A DNA stretch of 8,819 nt from JBKPRX01 sp046734795. Lineage in GTDB: Bacteria > Actinomycetota > Thermoleophilia > Gaiellales > Gaiellaceae. Every line of letters begins with the position of its first letter. Within the stretch, counting starts at the first letter, position 1. Where the stretch lies: assembly GCA_046734795.1 (NCBI GenBank), contig JBKPRX010000063.1:1-8819 (forward strand), in the 5' to 3' direction. Below are positions 5,984-8,819 of the stretch, one piece after another. The translations under genes and the position numbers were made by a program. The notes beneath the pieces were generated by a model that worked only from the letters and a program-made list of their open reading frames with translations, ran no database searches and was not told where the DNA came from.

Positions 5984-6618
5984 TCGACGAGCTCGCCCTG
6001 CTCGACTGGAAGCGCCGCGTCCACGCGCTCTACGCGGAGGTTCGCGCCGACTCCGAGCCGGAACGGGCTTGGCAGCGCTGGCGCGCCACGCGCGACGACC
6101 TGTTCCGGACGCATGCTCAGTCGCCGGTTCCGGCCGAGGCACGCGCGGGCTTTGCCGGCGTCGACTACTTCGACTACGACGCCGCGTTCCGAGTCCTCGC
6201 GAGCGTGGAGCCGGTCGAGCCGAGTGCGCTCGAAATCGCCGGCAGCGCGGGCTCGGTCGTGCGGTTCAGCCGCTTCGCCATTGCGCGCTTCGATCTCGCA
6301 GGCGCGACGCACGCGCTCGAGCTCTACTGGCTCGACGGTTACGGCGGCGGCGTCTTCCTTCCATTCGCAGACGCGACGAGCGGCAATGAGACCTATGGGG
6401 CCGGTCGCTATGTGCTCGACACCGTCAAGGGCGCCGACCTCGGTTCCGACGGCGATCGTCTCGTCGTCGACTTCAACTACGCCTACAACCCGTCGTGCTC
6501 GTACGACCCGCGCTGGGCCTGCCCACTCGCGCCGCCGGCCAATCGACTGAGCGTCGCGATTCGCGCGGGCGAGCGCTATTCGGGGTCGAGCTCGAGCGAG
6601 AGCGAGTTGATGCAGTAG
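5980..6618 (+). CDS. DUF1684 domain-containing protein
   Basis: The protein has 212 residues from GTG 5980-5982, coupled to the transpeptidase stop as GTGA. It begins with a helical segment (LDWKRRVHALYAEVR, then WRATRDDLFRTHAQSPV) and has the full DUF1684 signature: FLPFADATSG (126-135), ETYGAGRYVLD (137-147), DFNYAYNPSCSYDPRWACPL (164-183), PPANRL (185-190) and AGE (196-198). The two cysteines, 173 and 181, are the family's conserved pair. DUF1684 has no established biochemical function that I can state. There is no signal peptide, so it is probably cytoplasmic. The last residues (SGSSSSESELMQ) lie beyond the domain and are encoded where the gene overlaps the convergent msrB by 43 bp. The family call is firm; a link with the wall enzyme rests on coupling only. 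Confidence 0.93.
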   Translation: MIDELALLDWKRRVHALYAEVRADSEPERAWQRWRATRDDLFRTHAQSPVPAEARAGFAGVDYFDYDAAFRVLASVEPVEPSALEIAGSAGSVVRFSRFAIARFDLAGATHALELYWLDGYGGGVFLPFADATSGNETYGAGRYVLDTVKGADLGSDGDRLVVDFNYAYNPSCSYDPRWACPLAPPANRLSVAIRAGERYSGSSSSESELMQ

Positions 6619-6971
6619 CGCTGCCCCGTCGGCGCGGGCCCGTCGGGAAACACGTGGCCGAGGTGGCCGCCGCAGTTCGCGCACATGACTTCCGTACGCA
6701 CCATCCCGTGGCTCGTGTCACGCTCTTCTTCGATCGCGTCCTCGGCCGCGGGTGCGTAGAACGCGGGCCAGCCGCAGCCGGAGTCGTACTTCGTCCCCGA
6801 CGTGAAGAGCTCGGCGCCGCAGCCGGCGCACCTGTACGTGCCCGGCTCGAACGTCTCGTCGTACTCGCCGCTGAACGGCGGCTCGGTTCCCTTGCGGCGG
6901 AGGACCTCGTACTGCTCGGGCGTCAGGTCGCGCCGCCACTCCTCATCTGTTTTCTCGACTTTCGGTGTCAT
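6576..6971 (-). CDS. msrB: Peptide-methionine (R)-S-oxide reductase MsrB
   Basis: The protein has 131 residues, a normal length for a single-domain MsrB, and reduces methionine-R-sulfoxide in proteins using thioredoxin. N-terminal EEWRRDLTPEQYEVLRRKGT and TEPPFSGEYDE (29-39) are family hallmarks. Zinc is held by two CxxC motifs, Cys48/Cys51 (CAGC) and Cys97/Cys100 (CANC). The catalytic cysteine is Cys120 in RYCINS, and Cys66 in SGCGWPAFY is placed as the resolving cysteine. HLGHVFPDGP (103-112) is intact. With no signal peptide it should be cytoplasmic. ATG 6971-6969 overlaps the stop of the small upstream gene as ATGA, and no strong Shine-Dalgarno is present, so translation is probably coupled. 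The 3' end overlaps the DUF1684 gene tail to tail. Confidence 0.97.
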   Translation of the reverse strand: MTPKVEKTDEEWRRDLTPEQYEVLRRKGTEPPFSGEYDETFEPGTYRCAGCGAELFTSGTKYDSGCGWPAFYAPAAEDAIEEERDTSHGMVRTEVMCANCGGHLGHVFPDGPAPTGQRYCINSLSLELDPE

Positions 6972-7252
6972 GCGAATTGTTGTAGCAGCTCGCGTGCGTA
7001 CCAACCCTCCCACGCCTCGGACGATCCGCTCGCGGTGTAGTCGCGGTCGAGCTGCACGAGGGCGTGGACGAGATGACTCCGTACCGGCTTCGACGCCAGG
7101 AGCCGCGGCAGCTCCGACAAGTTCAGAAGCCAGTCCGCATACCACGACGCCCAGTCCGGATCGTCGCCGTCGGTGATGCGAAAGACCGTGTGGTGCGTCT
7201 CGGCCGCTTCGTGCAAGAGCTCGGCGATGCGCGTGGCGGGCTCGTCGTTCAC
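6968..7252 (-). CDS. Small Trp-rich protein of unknown function, coupled to msrB
   Basis: The protein has 94 residues from GTG 7252-7250, with AAGGTG a suitable distance upstream as a ribosome binding site. It is acidic in the first half and likely soluble and helical, with no membrane segment or signal. Its striking part is TDGDDPDWASWYADWLLNLSELPRLL (27-52), where Trp and Asp alternate, followed by a Val/Leu-rich helix (RSHLVHALVQLDRDYTA) and a last WEGWYARELLQQF. I have an impression of similar small proteins in high-GC soil actinobacteria but can give no family name. The stop overlaps msrB ATG (ATGA), so both should come from one transcript starting in the 7253-7365 divergent gap. Function unknown; coupling suggests a stress or redox link. 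Confidence 0.82.
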   Translation of the reverse strand: MNDEPATRIAELLHEAAETHHTVFRITDGDDPDWASWYADWLLNLSELPRLLASKPVRSHLVHALVQLDRDYTASGSSEAWEGWYARELLQQFA

Positions 7253-7365
7253 GCCCGCACCTTACAACGCAGCGGCTGAACGTTTTCTTAAGCCGCGCGC
7301 GCAACTCTGGCGGCGCCGGCACGCGACACCTAGAACGATCGCGACAGCAACCGAAGGAGTACGCG
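7253..7365. other. Divergent intergenic region (msrB pair versus COG4315-type gene)
   Basis: These 113 bases must hold the promoters of both flanking transcripts. They include an AT-rich patch around 7279-7292 (AACGTTTTCTTAAG), unusual against the GC-rich background, which could be where the DNA opens for either promoter. For the plus-strand gene AAGGAG at 7354-7359, six bases before the ATG, is a clear ribosome binding site. I could not fix a -35/-10 pair on either strand. Confidence 0.5.
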
Positions 7366-7779
7366 ATGCGTGCGTTGATTCTCCTCGTGCTCGCCGCAGC
7401 AGCCGCCGCCGCACTCGCGGCCGGCGCATCGGCAGTGCGAGCCGACGCGAAACCAGTGGTCGTCTGGAAGACGAAGCAGTTCGGCCCGGTCCTCGCGACG
7501 AAGGGCCACCTCGCCCTCTACACGTGGAACAAAGAGAAGGACAAGAAGGTCCACTGCACCGGCGCCTGCGAGAAGCAATGGCCGGCCATCACCGTCCCGA
7601 GCGGGACGATGGTTGCGAAGCACGTCGCCGGAGCGATGGGCGTCTTCGGCACGATCAAGCGCCCGGACGGGCGGACACAGGTCACCTTCGACGGACGCCC
7701 GCTCTACACGTACCACGGAGATTCGCCGACGAAGATCCTCTGCAACGGCGTCGACGGCTGGTTCGTCGTCAAGGCCTAG
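7366..7779 (+). CDS. Secreted repeat protein, COG4315 / PF03640 type
   Basis: The protein has 137 residues from ATG 7366, with a strong Shine-Dalgarno (AAGGAG) six bases upstream. An alanine-rich signal peptide spans about 1-26 (MRALILLVLAAAAAAALAAG then ASAVRA); there is no lipobox cysteine, so the mature form should be secreted or wall-associated. The family pattern occurs twice. The full copy is GHLALYTWNKEKDKK, CTGAC (64-68) and KQWPAI (70-75), matching the usual G-x-x-LYxxxxD...CxGxCxxxWPP. A degenerate copy is DGRPLYTYHGDSPTKILCNG followed by GWFVV. Cys126 may pair with one of the other two. The biochemical function of the family is not established; members are common near redox genes. 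It lies between msrB and a molybdoenzyme, but its own promoter region and the 71-bp gap after it suggest a separate transcript. Confidence 0.92.
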   Translation: MRALILLVLAAAAAAALAAGASAVRADAKPVVVWKTKQFGPVLATKGHLALYTWNKEKDKKVHCTGACEKQWPAITVPSGTMVAKHVAGAMGVFGTIKRPDGRTQVTFDGRPLYTYHGDSPTKILCNGVDGWFVVKA

Positions 7780-7814
7780 GCCGTAAGCGCCCCGCCGAGT
7801 TCACGGAAACGTAA

Positions 7815-7844
7815 TCCACAAAGCCGCGCGGCTCGAACTACGGT
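7815..7844 (+). promoter_or_regulatory. Possible promoter for a leaderless molybdoenzyme transcript
   Basis: TACGGT at 7839-7844 fits the -10 pattern TANNNT and ends six bases before the ATG, so the A of ATG would be close to +1. TCCACA at 7815-7820 matches TTGACA at four of six positions with an 18-base spacer. The absence of any Shine-Dalgarno before the ATG supports a leaderless transcript. The left arm of the 15-bp inverted repeat falls within the spacer. Hexamer evidence alone is weak. Confidence 0.35.
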
Positions 7845-7877
7845 TTGACCATGGATGAGCGCTTCGAGCCGCGCGGC
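7823..7877. repeat. Perfect 15-bp inverted repeat bracketing the molybdoenzyme start codon
   Basis: GCCGCGCGGCTCGAA at 7823-7837 is the exact reverse complement of TTCGAGCCGCGCGGC at 7863-7877. The 25-base loop (7838-7862) contains the ATG at 7851 and a possible -10 hexamer. The left arm also lies in a 12-bp perfect palindrome, AGCCGCGCGGCT (7822-7833). If transcription begins upstream of 7823, the mRNA would present the start codon in the loop of a very stable stem. If the transcript is leaderless, the arms could be an operator straddling the promoter. The right arm encodes residues FEPRGE of the protein. Confidence 0.75.
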
Positions 7878-8546
7878 GAGGTCCGCGCCTACGGACGGAA
7901 GACCTTCCTGATTGCGACCGCGGCCGGCCTGTCGTCGCTTCTCTGGGCGCAGCCGGTCAGTCGCTTTCTCTCCGGCGCGACCGGCGGGCTCAAGAGCGCA
8001 CTCCCGGCGGGGATCGTGCCGTCGGGCTGGCGGATCTACACCGTCGCCTCGTACATGCCCGACTTCAATCCACGCACCTGGCGCCTCCGCATCGAGGGCC
8101 TCGTCGAGAACCCGCAGACGCTGACCTACAAGGAGCTGCGCGCGCTGCCGCGAGCCGAGCAAGTGTCCGACTTCCATTGCGTCACCGGCTGGTCGGTCGA
8201 CAACGTGCGCTGGGCGGGCGTGCGCTTCCGCGACCTCCTCGCAGTGGCGAAGCCGAAGCCGGAGGCGCGCGCACTCGCTTTCGTCTCCGCCGAGCAGCCG
8301 TACGTCGACACGCTGACCCTCGAGCAGGCGTACTTGAAGGACGCGATGCTCGCCTACGACATGGACGGGAAGCCGCTGTCGCGACCGCACGGCGCGCCGA
8401 CGCGCGTCGTGATCCCGGAGATGTACGGCTACAAGAACGTCAAGTGGGTCGAGCGCATCGTCGTCGGCCGCGAGGCCGGGTACGGCTATTGGGAGGAGCG
8501 CGGCTACGACGTCGACGCGTGGGTCGGGCGATCGAATGGCCTCTGA
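7851..8546 (+). CDS. Sulfite oxidase-family molybdopterin-dependent oxidoreductase
   Basis: The protein has 231 residues from ATG 7851. A TTG six bases earlier in frame is possible but adds only two residues. The N-terminus is a Tat-like signal or anchor: YGRKTFLIATAAGLSSLLWA (14-33), with Arg-Lys where the twin arginine should be. The catalytic domain carries the family's molybdenum-ligand cysteine in SDFHCVTGWSVDNVRWAGV (106-124; Cys110), the cofactor-binding stretch GKPLSRPHGAPTRVVIPEMYG (173-193), then YKNVKWVERI and a terminal YWEERGY. It is much shorter than eukaryotic sulfite oxidase and lacks heme and dimerisation domains, as in the SUOX-fold/MsrP (YedY)-like group. Likely extracytoplasmic, taking or giving electrons through the overlapping cytochrome b. 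The substrate, whether sulfite, methionine sulfoxide or another oxide, is not decided by sequence. Confidence 0.93.
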   Translation: MDERFEPRGEVRAYGRKTFLIATAAGLSSLLWAQPVSRFLSGATGGLKSALPAGIVPSGWRIYTVASYMPDFNPRTWRLRIEGLVENPQTLTYKELRALPRAEQVSDFHCVTGWSVDNVRWAGVRFRDLLAVAKPKPEARALAFVSAEQPYVDTLTLEQAYLKDAMLAYDMDGKPLSRPHGAPTRVVIPEMYGYKNVKWVERIVVGREAGYGYWEERGYDVDAWVGRSNGL

Positions 8547-8819
8547 GCTCGTCCGTCGCTTCTCACGCACCGAACGCGCGCTGCACTGGATTCACGCAAG
8601 CGCGTTCTTCGTGCTGCTCGGCTCGGGACTCGTGCTCTACGTTCCGCGCTTGAGCGAGGCGATTGCGCGCCGGCCGTTCGTGAAGGACGTTCACGTCTAC
8701 ACCGCAGTCGCCTGGCTCGCCGCGATCGTGTTCGTCGTCGTCGTCGGCGACCGCCGCGGGCTCCGGCGAACGCTCCGCGACCTCGACCTCTTCGACGAGG
8801 ACGACCGGCTCTGGCTGCG
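8536..8819 (+). CDS. Cytochrome b domain membrane protein, N-terminal part (runs off window)
   Basis: ATG 8536 lies inside the molybdoenzyme gene, overlapping it by 11 bp, and the frame is open to the window end (94 complete codons). The N-terminus reads RFSRTERALHWIHASAFFVLL followed by GSGLVLY: a basic cap, then a first membrane helix with His17 and His20. That is the di-heme cytochrome b pattern of formate dehydrogenase gamma/Ni-Fe hydrogenase-type subunits, where a histidine in the HW motif region binds heme. A second helix (VHVYTAVAWLAAIVFVVVV, 52-70) carries His53. A basic loop (GDRRGLRRTLRDLD) follows. Such subunits pass electrons between the quinone pool and a periplasmic-side molybdoenzyme, which fits the overlap. 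It does not resemble MsrQ, the usual partner of MsrP. The 3' end and further helices are missing. Confidence 0.87.
   Translation, partial: MASELVRRFSRTERALHWIHASAFFVLLGSGLVLYVPRLSEAIARRPFVKDVHVYTAVAWLAAIVFVVVVGDRRGLRRTLRDLDLFDEDDRLWL

Noticed and set aside
7331..7336. TAGAAC as the -10 of the COG4315-type gene
   Set aside because: It matches TATAAT at four of six positions but no acceptable -35 lies 16-18 bases upstream, so the promoter is left unassigned.
7780..7822. Terminator after the COG4315-type gene
   Set aside because: Only a 4-bp CCGT/ACGG pairing with a long loop was found and no T-run, too weak to call.
7776..8570. 264-residue minus-strand open frame opposite the molybdoenzyme
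   Set aside because: The plus-strand protein has the conserved Mo-ligand cysteine and cofactor motifs; the minus-strand translation is Arg/Asp/Val-rich without recognisable features.

Overview
The window is GC-rich DNA dense with coding sequence. Starts are mixed (ATG, GTG, TTG), and genes are repeatedly coupled by 4-base stop/start overlaps. Gene content suggests a high-GC Actinomycetota, possibly a Thermoleophilia-like lineage (Solirubrobacterales or Gaiellales): a MoxR/DUF58/DUF4129 cluster, DUF1684, a COG4315-type secreted protein and a small sulfite-oxidase-fold protein with a cytochrome b. That placement is inference; no rRNA or tRNA is present to test it.

Layout. (1) Bases 1-405, plus strand: the 3' end of an acyl-CoA dehydrogenase. 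(2) Bases 406-530: a short convergent intergenic region with a palindrome and a 19-bp direct repeat, each copy containing the perfect palindrome GGTGTACACC. (3) Bases 531-5278, minus strand: a six-gene envelope cluster. In transcription order it holds a secreted M15 (VanY-like) peptidase, a four-helix membrane protein with DUF4129, an unrecognised two-helix membrane protein, a MoxR-type AAA+ ATPase, a DUF58 protein and a small hydrophobic membrane protein. From DUF4129 onward every junction is a 4-base overlap, although the last depends on an uncertain start. (4) Bases 5294-6618, plus strand: diverging from the M15 gene with only 15 bp between start codons, a secreted L,D-transpeptidase-like protein coupled by GTGA to a DUF1684 protein. 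(5) Bases 6576-7252, minus strand: a small unrecognised protein coupled by ATGA to msrB (methionine-R-sulfoxide reductase); msrB overlaps the DUF1684 gene tail to tail by 43 bp. (6) Bases 7366-7779, plus strand: a secreted COG4315-type protein. (7) Bases 7851-8819, plus strand: a sulfite-oxidase-family molybdoenzyme overlapping a cytochrome b gene that runs off the window. A perfect 15-bp inverted repeat brackets the molybdoenzyme start codon.

Two themes stand out. Bases 531-5983 look like a peptidoglycan/envelope module: two divergent wall enzymes beside a MoxR-DUF58-DUF4129 chaperone-like operon that lacks the transglutaminase often found in such operons and carries two orphan membrane proteins. 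Bases 6576-8819 look like a redox module, with MsrB and an extracytoplasmic molybdoenzyme plus cytochrome. The best candidates for something undescribed are the orphan membrane proteins of the MoxR operon, the small protein coupled to msrB, the inverted repeat around the molybdoenzyme start and the palindromic repeat pair near the left end. No CRISPR array, insertion sequence, prophage gene or RNA gene was seen, and no gene-free stretch exceeds 125 bases.
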